This document shows, one piece after another, positions 19,399-29,283 of a stretch of DNA of 64,000 nucleotides. Source of the DNA: Lentibacillus sp. JNUCC-1 (GTDB taxonomy: Bacteria > Bacillota > Bacilli > Bacillales > Amphibacillaceae); the NCBI RefSeq assembly GCF_009741735.1, contig NZ_WHOH01000003.1, positions 1,178,001 through 1,242,000 of the forward strand, given 5' to 3'. The stretch's first letter is position 1. Each line of letters starts with the position of its first letter. The translations under genes were made by a program, and so were the position numbers. Under the pieces are notes generated by a model. That model searched no databases. It was given only the letters and a program-made list of their open reading frames with translations, and was not told where the DNA came from.

Positions 19399-20154
19399 TT
19401 AATGGTGGCGAGGTGCATGATTGTTAAATACATGCCTGAATTGAAGCGCTTTGTCAGGCAGATCCGTGAAGATTCCTGTACACGCTGTTTGAAAACAATG
19501 AGCCATGCGCCTTGAACTGTTAACCGTAAAGACTCTTAAAGCGATGTTTTTTTGTCTGCATTGAGCTGCAAGAGCCGGCGTTAAAAATTTATATTTAATA
19601 TGCAAACTCTTGGCTCCAATTGAGTGTGCTTTTTGAACCACATCTGCGCCTCTTTTCTTGGAAACAAGAAGAGCTGTGTCAATCTCCGGATTCATTTGGT
19701 TCAGACGCTCGATGCTATGTGGATTAAAGGAAGACAGCGTTGTATCGTTTAATATACGATAATGATTGAGGTGTTCAACCACAATCACTTCCAAGTCTTT
19801 ATACTCTATTTTATTATTCTTAAGTTCCAGATTTAAATAAAGCGGCTTATCAGAAAGCCAGTTCAGAAAGTCATCCAAGGATATGATTCCGGTTCCGGAA
19901 AAGCTTTTGTCAAACCAGCCGCCTGCATCAAATTGTTTTAACTCATTAAATGTGTAATCTTTAACATAACCGCTACCGTTTGTCGTTCGGTTAATTCTTT
20001 CATCATGTATGAGCACAGGCACGTGGTCTTTTGTGAGCTGGACATCTGTTTCAATGCCTTCAGCCCCTGCTTGCCAGGCCAAATCAAAAGCCGGCAGCGT
20101 GTTTTCAGGCGCCTGTTTACTCGCACCCCGGTGGGCAATAATCATCGTTTGCAT
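19399..20154 (-). CDS. Glycerophosphodiester phosphodiesterase (YqiK-like)
   Basis: Hydrolyses glycerophosphodiesters to glycerol 3-phosphate and an alcohol. The N-terminal HRGASKQAPENTLPAF, GIETDVQLTKDHVPVLIHDE and the RTTNGSGYVKDYT segment carry the metal and general acid/base residues of the GDPD fold. LYLNLELKNN and LSSFNPHSIERL follow. It has 251 residues and no signal peptide, so it is predicted to be cytoplasmic. ATG 20154 follows GAGAGGTG. It lies 27 bases upstream of rnz on the same strand. Confidence 0.9.
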   Translation of the reverse strand: MQTMIIAHRGASKQAPENTLPAFDLAWQAGAEGIETDVQLTKDHVPVLIHDERINRTTNGSGYVKDYTFNELKQFDAGGWFDKSFSGTGIISLDDFLNWLSDKPLYLNLELKNNKIEYKDLEVIVVEHLNHYRILNDTTLSSFNPHSIERLNQMNPEIDTALLVSKKRGADVVQKAHSIGAKSLHIKYKFLTPALAAQCRQKNIALRVFTVNSSRRMAHCFQTACTGIFTDLPDKALQFRHVFNNHAPRHH

Positions 20155-20305
20155 AAAGTCACCTCTCGTTTAATTGTCTTGGATTTCTTGTTAAAAGTCA
20201 ATTTCTGCCCAGCCGGGTTCAAATGTCTTTAAGTGACTTTTAACCTTTTTAAGCGTAAAATAAACACATACTGAATAACCATTCATTTTCGGAGGTTTTA
20301 TACAT

Positions 20306-21264
20306 ATGACGATACTTGGTGAAACCATTCATCAGATTACCCTACCGACTCCTTTTGCAGTTGGTGATGTGCATGTGTATGTCCTTAAAGGGACATGCTG
20401 ACATTAATAGATGCAGGCGTAAAAACAAAAGAAGCGTGGGAGGTGTTGAAGTCCGGGTTGCGCCAGCTTGGTTATGGACCTGAAGACGTTGAGCAAGTCG
20501 TTTTAACGCATCATCATCCAGATCATACAGGACTGGTTGATGAATTTCCGCGGGCTCAATATATCTCCGGGGATGAAGGGTTACAGCCTTGGCTGATGAG
20601 AGATGAGACATATTTACAGCGGTACGAACAATTCTTTTATGATTTGTTTAACCAGTGCAGCATACCTGAAGAATACCATAACGCCCTCCATGGCTTAAGG
20701 GCTCCTTTGGTATATTCAGGCATTGGCGAGTTGACGACACCCTTGCATGAAGGGGAAAATCTGCCGGGCCATCCTGGATGGGAGGTAATTGAAACAAAAG
20801 GACATGCGCAGACCCATCTGTCTTTTTGGCGCCCGCAAAGTGGCGTTCTGGTTGGCGGAGACCATTTATTGCATCACATATCCCCTAACCCGCTTATTGA
20901 GCCTGGTAATCCGCGCCCAAAACCGCTGTTGCAGTACCGCGAAAACGTCCGGAAATGTGTGGGATTGGGGGTCAGCCAAGTTTTGCCAGGGCATGGACGG
21001 TGTTTTTCTGATGTGAGGGAGACGACTGACAAGCAGCTGAAAAAGCAGGAAGAACGTGCAGATCAAGTTTTGAAACTGCTCCATCAAAAAGCGTTGACTC
21101 CGTTTGACATATGCCGGGCAATCTTCCCTCGGCAATATGAAAAACAGTTGAATTTAACCATGTCCGAAACGCTTGGACAGATTGACTTTCTAGAGGATCA
21201 AGGACTTATCCAGCCGCTAGAGGACCAGAAATTAATCTACCAAGCCATCCCCGTCTCACAATGA
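20306..21264 (+). CDS. Metallo-beta-lactamase fold hydrolase (YqjP-like, apparent frameshift)
   Basis: Begins at ATG 20306 after CGGAGG and reads through ITLPTPFAVGDVHVYVLKG before the frame breaks at the G run 20390-20392. Adding one G gives KGDMLTLIDAGVKT and continues in the downstream frame. The zinc motif LTHHHPDHTGL (HxHxDH), the GHAQTHLSFW His and VGGDHLL Asp follow, then LPGHGR. The repaired size is about 319 residues. It resembles YqjP-type glyoxalase II-like hydrolases with an extra C-terminal helical domain; the substrate is not known. Confidence 0.85.
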
Positions 21265-21312
21265 TTGCTTTTAGTCGGTTGCTTTAAATTGGTAAAGATT
21301 TAACATAGAAAC

Positions 21313-21326
21313 AGAACGTACATTCG
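21313..21326. promoter_or_regulatory. LexA (DinR) box-like site upstream of uvrX-like gene
   Basis: AGAACGTACATTCG matches the Bacillus SOS box CGAACRNRYGTTYC at 11 of 14 positions and lies just upstream of a TATACT hexamer (21329-21334). DNA-damage control of the following polymerase gene is therefore plausible. Confidence 0.5.
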
Positions 21327-21372
21327 TGTATACTGAGGCCATAAGCAACTGACGAAAGAGGAGAATGTTCAA

Positions 21373-22640
21373 ATGACGGAGATTGAGAAATATTCAAATG
21401 CAGAACGCCGTGTGCTGTGTGTGGACATGAAAAGTTTCTATGCAAGTTGTGCAGCGCTGGCGAAGGGGCTTGATCCACTAACCGCTCATCTGGCAGTCGT
21501 CGCTGATATAAACCGGAGAGGAAGTGTTGTGCTCGCGGCATCTCCTGCTTTGAAACGCGATTTTGATATTCGGACGGGGAGCCGGCTATTTGAGATCCCG
21601 GATGATGAAAGAATTGTTGTAGTCTCAGCACAAATGAATTTGTATTTGCGTGTGTCGACTGAAATCACCCGTCTGTTCCACAAATATGTTCCAAAAGAAG
21701 CCATTCACACATATAGTGTTGACGAAAGTTTTTTGGAGCTTTTGGGGACAGAACATTTGTGGGGAGGCCGGAAGCACTTGCTGCGGACATTATCGAAGAA
21801 CTTGAAGATACATTTGGCCTTACTGCTGCAATCGGAATCGGACCGAACATGCTGCTGGCCAAATTGTGCCTGGATCTTGAGGCGAAACAAACGGGCATTG
21901 CACATTGGACCTACGCAGATATACCTGACAAATTGTGGCCTGTTACACCTCTGTCAAAAATGTGGGGCATCGGTTCCCGCCTTGAACAACGGCTGAATCG
22001 CTTGGGAATTACTACTGTTGGTCAGCTTGCTAATTATTCACTTTCGCGTTTGGAGAAGACATTTGGCGTGATGGGCAACCAGCTTTATTATCACGCTAAC
22101 GGCATCGATCTGTCTGAGCTGGGAGCGCCGATATTGGAAGGGCAGAAAAGTTACGGAAAAAGCCAAATTTTGCTTCGGGATTACCATCGTCCAGAAGATG
22201 TTGCATGTGTGATTTTGGAGATATGCGAAGAGGTGGGAAAGCGGGCGCGAACCCACGCCCATGCCGGTCGCACCATCAGCCTTGGAATTGGCTACAGCAA
22301 AACAGAAGGAGGTGGCGGATTTCATCGGTCACTGACGATTGCCACCCCTACAAATCTGACAATGGACATTTACCGTGCCTCCATGTATTTGTTCCGTAAA
22401 TTTTACACAGAAAAAACGGTCCGCAGTATCGCGGTCAGTTTGGAAAATATATGTGACGATGATCATATCCAGCTTGATTTATTTGCCAGAGATCGCGCTA
22501 AAGAACATACGTTGAGCTATACGGTTGATCAGATACGAAATACCTATGGCAGTGACGCGCTGCTGCGCGCTGTATCGTTCACACCGGCAGGAACAGCATT
22601 AGCCCGCTCCAAATTGGTGGGCGGGCATTATGCTGAGTGA
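21373..22640 (+). CDS. Y-family DNA polymerase, UvrX/YqjW-like (apparent frameshift)
   Basis: A translesion polymerase of the UmuC/UvrX subgroup, distinct from DinB. The first motif is CVDMKSFYASCAAL and the second TYSVDESFLELLGT. The frame breaks at the G run 21761-21764; adding one G gives LWGRPEALAADIIEEL and joins the second part, which contains AAIGIGPNMLLAKLCLD and KMWGIGSRLEQRLNRLGI. A QLDLFAR clamp-binding-like motif is near the C-terminus. The repaired length is about 422 residues. It starts at ATG 21373 after AAAGAGGAG. Confidence 0.9.
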
Positions 22641-22651
22641 ACAAAGTGTCT

Positions 22652-23572
22652 TTACCGGTGATTTGTGTATTGAATGGGTTTCGTCAGCCCTGCCAGTTGA
22701 TGGTATAAATCTTTGGAAAGCGGCTCTTCGGTCTTCCAATCTGTATTGGCTTTGATTTGTTCTGGTGAACTTGCTCCAAATACCGCACTTGCAACGGCCG
22801 GGTGTCTTAAGACGTATTTAAGTGCAAGTTCATTGCGGGTGTTGCCGAATCCGCCTATCCGGCTCAATTCTTCATGAATCATTTCCAATTCGGGATAGCT
22901 GTAACCGAGAAGCCCATCTTGCGCTTTTGCATCAAGCTGTCTGCTCCCCCCATCGGCTAAAATACCTTTGGCAAGCGGACCGCGGGCGAGTACACTGATA
23001 TTATGCTCATGAAGTAAGTCCAACATCGCTTCTTCCGGCCGCCGGTCCAGCAAACTGTATTGCATCATAACGACATCCATATTCGAACGCTGGACATATT
23101 CCCGGATAACATTGGAACGTATGGATGAAATACCATATGCAAGAATAAGACCTTCCTCTTTTAATTCTTCAAATGCCGCAATCGATTCGTCAATCGGGTC
23201 ATCAATTGTACCTCCGTGAAGCATATACACATCGAGATAATCGGTTTGCAGGCGGCGCAAGCTTTCTTTAAGGCCGTTTTTGATATGGTCTTTGGAGGGG
23301 TCCCAAAACCAGTCTTTTTTAGTGGCATCAAAATGATTGCCAACTTTTGAGGTGAGTACAATATCTTTGCGCCGCTCATGAATCGCGTCACCGATCAATG
23401 TTTCATTCATGCCGAAATCATATAAGTCGGCAGTATCGAGATGATTAATGCCAGCGTCAAGCGCCTGGTCGATCAATGATGCCACATTGTCTGGATCTGT
23501 TCCAAGTGACATGCATCCCAGTGTCAGATTGGAGACATGGACAGACGATTGCCCCAGTCGATTTTTTTGCAT
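22652..23572 (-). CDS. Aldo/keto reductase (YqkF-like)
   Basis: NADPH-dependent carbonyl reductase of the aldo/keto reductase superfamily. LDTADLYDFGMNETLIGDAI supplies the catalytic Asp and Tyr, KVGNHFDATKKDW the Lys, and VYMLHGGTIDDPI the His. The C-terminal cofactor segment is VASAVFGASSPEQIKAN. It has 306 residues and starts at ATG 23572 behind GGAGG. It is convergent with the uvrX-like gene. The physiological substrate is unknown. Confidence 0.88.
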   Translation of the reverse strand: MQKNRLGQSSVHVSNLTLGCMSLGTDPDNVASLIDQALDAGINHLDTADLYDFGMNETLIGDAIHERRKDIVLTSKVGNHFDATKKDWFWDPSKDHIKNGLKESLRRLQTDYLDVYMLHGGTIDDPIDESIAAFEELKEEGLILAYGISSIRSNVIREYVQRSNMDVVMMQYSLLDRRPEEAMLDLLHEHNISVLARGPLAKGILADGGSRQLDAKAQDGLLGYSYPELEMIHEELSRIGGFGNTRNELALKYVLRHPAVASAVFGASSPEQIKANTDWKTEEPLSKDLYHQLAGLTKPIQYTNHR

Positions 23573-23701
23573 GATGATAACCTCCAGTTCATTTATAAGA
23601 TGTATCTATATTGTAGAAACGGGCTTTCTGAATTACAACCATTTCACTTCGGGGTATGGTAAAATGGGGTTAAACAATAATAAGAACGGAGGCTATGGGA
23701 G

Positions 23702-24265
23702 ATGAAGAAGTTTGAGGAAAAAACGCTTGATTCTCAAAGCATTTATGATGGGAAGATCATTAAAGTTCATGTGGATGATGTCCGCCTGCCTGATGGCAAT
23801 ACAGCGAAACGAGAGCGTGTTGAGCACTCCGGAGCGGTTGCCGTCATTCCGATAACGGAAGAGGGCAAAATAGTGTTTGTCGAACAATACCGGAAGCCGC
23901 TGGAAAAGTCAATCATTGAAATCCCGGCCGGAAAGCTTGAACAGGATGAAGCACCGGAAAAAACAGCTGTCCGCGAGCTGGAAGAAGAAACAGGCTACAC
24001 GACCCATGAGCTTGAATACGTTGCGTCATTTTACACGTCGCCGGGTTTTGCGGATGAACTTATGCATATTTATCTCGCAAAAAACATCATCAAACTGGAA
24101 GAAACAATTGCTGGAGACGATGATGAATTTATTGACATCATAGAAATGACACTTGAGGAGGCCGAAAAGTGTGTTAAAGAAGAACGCATCCATGACGCCA
24201 AAACAAATTATGCGGTATTATATCTGGCATCGCTGAATTGGCCGCACCTCAATAAACGGAGTTGA
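23702..24265 (+). CDS. nudF: ADP-ribose pyrophosphatase (NudF/YqkG)
   Basis: A Nudix hydrolase that splits ADP-ribose to AMP and ribose 5-phosphate. The Nudix box is GKLEQDEAPEKTAVRELEEE with the REXXEE core, preceded by FVEQYRKPLEKSIIEIPA. The later segment FYTSPGFADELMHIYLA, including the SPG turn, is typical of ADP-ribose enzymes. It has 187 residues. It is followed after nine bases by the EndoQ-like gene. Confidence 0.93.
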   Translation: MKKFEEKTLDSQSIYDGKIIKVHVDDVRLPDGNTAKRERVEHSGAVAVIPITEEGKIVFVEQYRKPLEKSIIEIPAGKLEQDEAPEKTAVRELEEETGYTTHELEYVASFYTSPGFADELMHIYLAKNIIKLEETIAGDDDEFIDIIEMTLEEAEKCVKEERIHDAKTNYAVLYLASLNWPHLNKRS

Positions 24266-24274
24266 TTATCGTTG

Positions 24275-25450
24275 ATGCTAAAGAGCGTTTTCGCCGATTT
24301 GCATATTCACATCGGTAGAGACATTTACAATAAACCTGTAAAAATCACTGCGTCAAGTCGTTTGACGTTAACAAACATTTTAAAAGAAGCAAGCCGCAAT
24401 AAAGGAATCCAACTTATCGGAATTATTGACTGTCATGCGCCGGCAGTCCAGGAGGAAATTAAAACGCTTCTGGCCAATGAACAGGCAGTGGAACTGGAAG
24501 ATGGCGGAATTCAATTTGAAAATGTCACACTGCTGCTCGGCTCAGAAATCGAGGTGTATGATGACAATTGCCGAGGTCCCATTCATGTGTTGGCATATTT
24601 GCCGTCCCTTGAGAAAATGGCAATGTTCACGGAATGGCTGGAACAGAGAATGACTAATATTACGTTAAGCTCCCAGCGATACTATGGCACAGCTAAGGAT
24701 CTGCAGTATAAGGTTAAGGAGCTGTCTGGTATCTTTATTCCAGCGCATGTTTTTACTCCATTTAAAAGTTTATATGGCAAAGGTGTCGCCTGGTCGTTAA
24801 GTGAAGTGCTCGACCGCGATCTGATAGATGCTGTCGAACTTGGATTAAGTGCAGATACAGAAATGGCTGATCACATACAGGAATTACGCCGATATACGTA
24901 TGTCTCCAATTCTGACGCACATTCTTTAGCAAAAATTGGGCGGGAGTATCAGGAAATCGCAATGGAAGAAATCACGTTTAAGGAATTTTATTGGGCTATG
25001 CATGAGGTGAATGGCCGGAGGGTTATCAGCAACTACGGTATGAATCCACAGCTGGGTAAATATCATACGACAGTCTGTCAAAAGTGTCTTACACAACTTT
25101 CACCTCAAGCAAAGGTCTGTGAAGCGTGTGGCTCTACAAAGGTTGTCAAGGGTGTTGCGGATCGCATAAAAGAACTTCAAACGATAGAAGGCTCACAACG
25201 AACGCAAGAGCGCCCTCCTTATGTCTATCAAGTTCCCCTTGAGTATCTACCTTCTCTTGGTCCAAAAACATTCGAAAAGCTACTCGAACATTTTAAAACA
25301 GAAATGAATGTGATTCACTTTGCAGCGGAAGATGAATTAGTAGAAATTGTGCCTGCCAAACTGGCTAAAGCGATCATCGCAATGCGCCGTGGCGAGCTGC
25401 AGATAAAAGCAGGCGGCGGTGGTAAATACGGGTCAGTTTCTGCAGATTAA
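24275..25450 (+). CDS. Endonuclease Q-like PHP-domain protein (YqxK/TIGR00375)
   Basis: Residues 1-240 form a PHP metal-dependent phosphoesterase domain: FADLHIHIGRD, IIDCHAP, LLGSEIEVYDD, FIPAHVFTPF and SNSDAHSLAKIG carry the metal ligands. A four-cysteine zinc ribbon follows (CQKCLTQL...CEACGS, about residues 262-286). The C-terminal portion has a helix-hairpin-helix-like segment around LPSLGPKTFEKLLEHF. This architecture is that of EndoQ, which nicks DNA 5' of deaminated bases and abasic sites in Thermococcales and some Bacillus. The repair role here is inferred. ATG 24275 is taken; TTG 24272 is also possible. Confidence 0.85.
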   Translation: MLKSVFADLHIHIGRDIYNKPVKITASSRLTLTNILKEASRNKGIQLIGIIDCHAPAVQEEIKTLLANEQAVELEDGGIQFENVTLLLGSEIEVYDDNCRGPIHVLAYLPSLEKMAMFTEWLEQRMTNITLSSQRYYGTAKDLQYKVKELSGIFIPAHVFTPFKSLYGKGVAWSLSEVLDRDLIDAVELGLSADTEMADHIQELRRYTYVSNSDAHSLAKIGREYQEIAMEEITFKEFYWAMHEVNGRRVISNYGMNPQLGKYHTTVCQKCLTQLSPQAKVCEACGSTKVVKGVADRIKELQTIEGSQRTQERPPYVYQVPLEYLPSLGPKTFEKLLEHFKTEMNVIHFAAEDELVEIVPAKLAKAIIAMRRGELQIKAGGGGKYGSVSAD

Positions 25451-25537
25451 AATGGCTCGTCCATCAATTGTTCTTTTTATCCATCAACCATCATAGATTT
25501 TATTAATAGACTGATTCTATTGAATGGAGGAAGATGG

Positions 25538-26182
25538 ATGTATATGAAAAAACAATTGATGCTTAACCACATTAAAGAACATGCGACTGTTTACCTGTTT
25601 ATGGTCATTTTATTTTTGACGGGCGTTGTATTTGGAGCCGTTATTGTTAATAGTATGGGCTTTGCGCAAAAGCAAGATCTGGCATTTTACCTTGACCGTT
25701 TTTTTGATCAGCTTCTGCAGCAGGAAAACTCTGAAACAAAGACGGTTTTGATGGACAGCTTTTTATATCACATCAAATATATTTTGTTGCTTTTTATACT
25801 CGGGTTGTCCGTCATCGGACTTCCGTTGGTCTGGGTGTTATTATTTACCAAAGGACTTGTTGTGGGTTTTACGGTCGGTTTCATTGTCAATCAATTAAGC
25901 TGGAATGGCCTTCTATTGTCTGCTTTATCCATTGCACCGCAAAATTTGATTATCATTCCCATTTATCTTGCGGCAGGCAGTTTGTCTATGATTTTTTCTT
26001 TAACATTATTGCACCGGCTGTTCAGTCGTAATATTCGCCAATCGATCTTGAGACCGCTTGGAGTATACGCTGGGACCTTTGCCGTTTTATTAATGTTTTC
26101 GTTTATTGCTGCCCTTCTGGAGGCCTTTATAGCACATCAAGGGATGAAAGTGGTTGTCAAAGCATTGTATAGTGCGTTATAA
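25538..26182 (+). CDS. spoIIM: Stage II sporulation protein M
   Basis: Membrane subunit of the SpoIID-SpoIIM-SpoIIP machine, which thins septal peptidoglycan and drives engulfment. About five hydrophobic segments are visible: near residues 19-38, 77-105, 110-125, 145-165 and 180-205. The LPLVWVLLFTKGLVVGFTVGF and SIAPQNLIIIPIYLAAG segments are family hallmarks. ATG 25538, seven bases after GGAGG, gives 214 residues, the usual length. It precedes fur, as in related genomes. Confidence 0.93.
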   Translation: MYMKKQLMLNHIKEHATVYLFMVILFLTGVVFGAVIVNSMGFAQKQDLAFYLDRFFDQLLQQENSETKTVLMDSFLYHIKYILLLFILGLSVIGLPLVWVLLFTKGLVVGFTVGFIVNQLSWNGLLLSALSIAPQNLIIIPIYLAAGSLSMIFSLTLLHRLFSRNIRQSILRPLGVYAGTFAVLLMFSFIAALLEAFIAHQGMKVVVKALYSAL

Positions 26183-26186
26183 TATA

Positions 26187-26220
26187 ATAACTATTATAAT
26201 CTGGGAATCATTATAGTTAT
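26187..26220. promoter_or_regulatory. AT-rich inverted repeat upstream of fur
   Basis: ATAACTAT and ATAGTTAT form an 8-base inverted repeat with an 18-base spacer containing TATAAT and ATCATT. The AT-rich, TTATAAT-containing arms resemble PerR/Fur-type operators, but there is no exact TTATAATNATTATAA match. Weak termination of spoIIM is the alternative. It sits 20 bases before the -35 of fur. Confidence 0.35.
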
Positions 26221-26239
26221 TTAGTTCAACTGATTATTT

Positions 26240-26269
26240 TTGACAGTTGTTTCTTGATGGGCCTATAAT
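26240..26269 (+). promoter_or_regulatory. sigma-A promoter of fur
   Basis: Exact TTGACA (26240-26245) and exact TATAAT (26264-26269) are separated by 18 bases. The fur start codon is 30 bases downstream. Confidence 0.85.
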
Positions 26270-26298
26270 AAAGAAAGGGAATAAGGGAGGAGTTTGCT

Positions 26299-26754
26299 AT
26301 GGAACACCGTATCGATAACATTAAAAAACAACTCCATGCACAAAATTATAAATTGACACCGCAACGGGAAGCGACAGTGCGTGTCCTGATCGAACGGGAA
26401 CAAGACCACTTGAGTGCTGAAGAAATTTATTTGCTTGTTAAAGAAAAAGCACCTGAAATTGGCTTGGCTACGGTGTACCGGACGCTGGAGCTCTTGTCTG
26501 AACTGAAAGTTGTTGACAAAATCAATTTTGGCGATGGTGTTTCACGATATGATCTTCGCAAAGAAGGCGCAGAGCATTTTCACCATCACTTGATTTGTGT
26601 AGAATGTGGATCTGTTGAAGAGATTATGGATGATTTACTTGTTGACGTGGAAAAAATAGTTGAAAAAGACTGGGGTTTTCAAGTGAAGGATCACCGCTTG
26701 ACATTTCATGGTGTATGCCGGCAATGTCAGGAAGTGATGGTCAGCACCAGTTAA
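26299..26754 (+). CDS. fur: Ferric uptake regulator family protein (Fur)
   Basis: A metal-dependent repressor with an N-terminal winged helix (YKLTPQREATVRVL through LATVYRTLELL) and a C-terminal dimerisation domain with EHFHHHLICVECGSVEEI and a second CRQCQE pair. These give the His-rich regulatory site and a four-Cys structural zinc site. At 151 residues and between spoIIM and yqzK/xerD, it corresponds to Fur rather than PerR or Zur. It starts at ATG 26299 after GGGAGGAG. Confidence 0.92.
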   Translation: MEHRIDNIKKQLHAQNYKLTPQREATVRVLIEREQDHLSAEEIYLLVKEKAPEIGLATVYRTLELLSELKVVDKINFGDGVSRYDLRKEGAEHFHHHLICVECGSVEEIMDDLLVDVEKIVEKDWGFQVKDHRLTFHGVCRQCQEVMVSTS

Positions 26755-26764
26755 ACATGTAAGT

Positions 26765-26802
26765 GCCTTTTTTCAATATGGAAGAAAGGCGTTTATTTTT
26801 GT
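26765..26802 (+). terminator. terminator after fur
   Basis: GCCTTTTTTC and GAAGAAAGGC pair across AATATG, followed by a T-rich tract, 10 bases after the fur stop. Confidence 0.7.
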
Positions 26803-26928
26803 GTACATAGATTTCTCCTTGTGACAGGAGCGTAAAGATTAGTTTCTTGTATGGATGTATATTATAATAAAAATATGGCATATCTTTTAATGATACGGTT
26901 TTTTACCAAATAAAGGGAGATATGCCAT

Positions 26929-27135
26929 ATGAAACAGCTTGTGTGGGATACATTTAAAGTGTTTTTTATCTTCTTGGCGTGCACGGTTTTATTTTATACT
27001 GGTCTTCGTATGATGCATGCAGAGTACGAGCAATTTCACAGGTATGATCCGCCGGAGGGGCAGTCTGTAAAAGTGTTTGGTCAAGAACAAACGTTGTTGG
27101 ACCGGTTAAATTTATTTTTTCGGTTAGGGGAGTAG
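26929..27135 (+). CDS. yqzK: YqzK-like small membrane protein (DUF4227)
   Basis: A 68-residue protein with one N-terminal membrane segment ([19 protein letters not shown]) and a charged, mostly extracellular tail. Size, FHRYDPPEG and location between fur and xerD match YqzK/DUF4227. The function is unknown. It ends four bases before the xerD start, so the two are co-expressed. Confidence 0.8.
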   Translation: MKQLVWDTFKVFFIFLACTVLFYTGLRMMHAEYEQFHRYDPPEGQSVKVFGQEQTLLDRLNLFFRLGE

Positions 27136-27139
27136 CTAC

Positions 27140-28033
27140 ATGCTGGAGTCTGGTTACAATGATTTTTTTCATTATATTCAAGTGGAACGGGGTTTGTCGG
27201 AAAATACATTGAAGTCTTACCGAAGAGATCTGAATCAATACAAACAATTTGTCATAGGTACACTTGAACAACCAGATTGGGAAACGATTACAAGGCAAAA
27301 TATTTTGCAGTTTCTTCAAAAATTGAACATGGATGGAAGGTCTCCAGCTACAATTGCACGCATGGTTTCTTCCATACGCTCTTTTCATCAGTTTCTATTA
27401 CGTGATGGCGTTGTGACGCATGATGCTTCCCTGCATATAGAAATTCCACGAAAAGAGCGAAAGCTGCCTGCAATTCTATCCACTGATGAAGTGGGCTTAC
27501 TCCTTGATATTCACGATCGCACTCCGCTCGGCCTTAGAAACAAGGCAATGCTGGAAGTGCTTTATGCAACAGGGCTGAGAGTGACGGAATTGATTACATT
27601 AAAAGTCAGTGATTTACACTTAACCATGGGGTTTGTTCGGTGCCTTGGAAAGGGGAACAAAGAACGCATTGTCCCTCTTGGGGAAGTTGCACAAGAAGCA
27701 GTAGAACTTTATTTGCAAAACGCACGCAGAAAGCTCGCCAAGCGGAATGAAGACAGTAACGTGCTGTTTGTTAACCAGCACGGAAGACCTTTGTCAAGAC
27801 AAGGCTTTTGGAAGGTGCTCAAAGCGATATCGAAAGAGGCGGGTATTAAGAAAAAGATCACACCACACACATTAAGGCACTCATTTGCAACACATCTTCT
27901 TGAAAATGGTGCAGATTTGCGGGCGGTTCAGGAAATGCTTGGACATGCGGATATCTCAACGACGCAAATATACACACACGTCACGAAGAGCAGGCTTAAA
28001 GATATGTATAAGGCCTATCATCCTCGAGCGTGA
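27140..28033 (+). CDS. xerD: Tyrosine recombinase XerD
   Basis: Resolves chromosome dimers at dif together with XerC/CodV. The N-terminal core-binding domain opens with a [24 protein letters not shown] segment. The catalytic residues are visible: Arg in [10 protein letters not shown], His-x-x-Arg in [15 protein letters not shown], His/Trp position in [15 protein letters not shown], and the nucleophile Tyr in that last motif. It has 297 residues. The location downstream of fur-yqzK and upstream of deoB identifies it as XerD (RipX) rather than XerC. Confidence 0.95.
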   Translation: MLESGYNDFFHYIQVERGLSENTLKSYRRDLNQYKQFVIGTLEQPDWETITRQNILQFLQKLNMDGRSPATIARMVSSIRSFHQFLLRDGVVTHDASLHIEIPRKERKLPAILSTDEVGLLLDIHDRTPLGLRNKAMLEVLYATGLRVTELITLKVSDLHLTMGFVRCLGKGNKERIVPLGEVAQEAVELYLQNARRKLAKRNEDSNVLFVNQHGRPLSRQGFWKVLKAISKEAGIKKKITPHTLRHSFATHLLENGADLRAVQEMLGHADISTTQIYTHVTKSRLKDMYKAYHPRA

Positions 28034-28092
28034 CACATCAATGTTCATCAAAGGCTATGAACGGGTAACTGATATTTAGGAGGTAATGTATT

Positions 28093-29271
28093 ATGCAACC
28101 ATTTAAACGTGTATTTTTAATTGTTATGGATTCTGTAGGAATTGGAGAAGCCCCTGATGCAGAAAAATTCAACGATCTTGGAGCACACACGCTCGGGCAT
28201 ATTGCTGAACATATGAATGGCCTTCGCATGCCCAATATGGAAGCGCTTGGCCTTGGAAACATTGAACCTATTAAAGGTATTGGTCGAGTTGAAACAGCTG
28301 AAGCCCATTATACCAAAATGCAGGAAGCTTCAAACGGCAAAGATACGATGACAGGTCATTGGGAACTCATGGGACTTAATATCCAACAGCCTTTCCGCAC
28401 ATTTCCGGACGGGTTTCCTCAGGAACTTCTTGATGATTTGGAAGAGCGGACTGGGCGCAAATCTATTGGAAACAAACCAGCTTCCGGCACGGAAATCATT
28501 AAAGAACTGGGAAAAGAACATATGGAAACAGGAGCACTCATTGTTTATACATCCGCAGACTCTGTCCTGCAAATCGCTGCGCATGAGGATATTGTGCCAA
28601 TTGATGAGCTTTACCGGATTTGTGAAGTTGCCAGGGAACTGACACTGGATGAGAAATATATGGTGGGACGGGTTATTGCTCGGCCATTTATTGGACAACC
28701 TGGTGCTTTTGAACGCACATCAAACCGTCATGATTATGCATTGAAACCATTTGGACGCACGGTTATGAATGAGATGAAAGACAGTGGACTTGATGTCATA
28801 GCTATTGGGAAAATTTCTGATATTTATGATGGCGAGGGCGTGACAGAAGCGATCCGGACTGCTGATAATGACGACGGGATGACAAAGATTGTCGACACAT
28901 TGGATCAAGATTTTACTGGATTAAGCTTTTTGAATCTGGTTGATTTTGATGCGAAATTCGGCCACCGACGTGATCCGGAAGGCTATGGAAATGCGCTTGA
29001 AGCCTTTGATCAGCGCTTGCCGGAGGTGCTGGAAAAAATGACTGACGATGACCTGCTCATCATTACAGCCGACCATGGCAATGACCCGATCCATCATGGC
29101 ACAGATCACACGCGGGAATACGTGCCTTTGGTCGTTTACCACAAACAAATTAAAGAAGGAAAACACATTCCGCTCAGAGAAACTTTCGCTGATGTGGGGG
29201 CAACCGTCTCGGAGAACTTTGACATCAAAATGCCTGAGCATGGCAAGAGTTTTCTTAAAGAGATTAAATAG
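28093..29271 (+). CDS. deoB: Phosphopentomutase
   Basis: Interconverts (deoxy)ribose 1- and 5-phosphate in nucleoside catabolism. The N-terminal [15 protein letters not shown] and the C-terminal ADHGNDP...DHTREYVPL bind two metals. The phosphorylated Thr is in [12 protein letters not shown]. It has 392 residues. It forms an operon with punA and pdp, all acting on nucleosides. ATG 28093 follows AGGAGG. Confidence 0.96.
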   Translation: MQPFKRVFLIVMDSVGIGEAPDAEKFNDLGAHTLGHIAEHMNGLRMPNMEALGLGNIEPIKGIGRVETAEAHYTKMQEASNGKDTMTGHWELMGLNIQQPFRTFPDGFPQELLDDLEERTGRKSIGNKPASGTEIIKELGKEHMETGALIVYTSADSVLQIAAHEDIVPIDELYRICEVARELTLDEKYMVGRVIARPFIGQPGAFERTSNRHDYALKPFGRTVMNEMKDSGLDVIAIGKISDIYDGEGVTEAIRTADNDDGMTKIVDTLDQDFTGLSFLNLVDFDAKFGHRRDPEGYGNALEAFDQRLPEVLEKMTDDDLLIITADHGNDPIHHGTDHTREYVPLVVYHKQIKEGKHIPLRETFADVGATVSENFDIKMPEHGKSFLKEIK

Positions 29272-29283
29272 GGGGATGATGAC

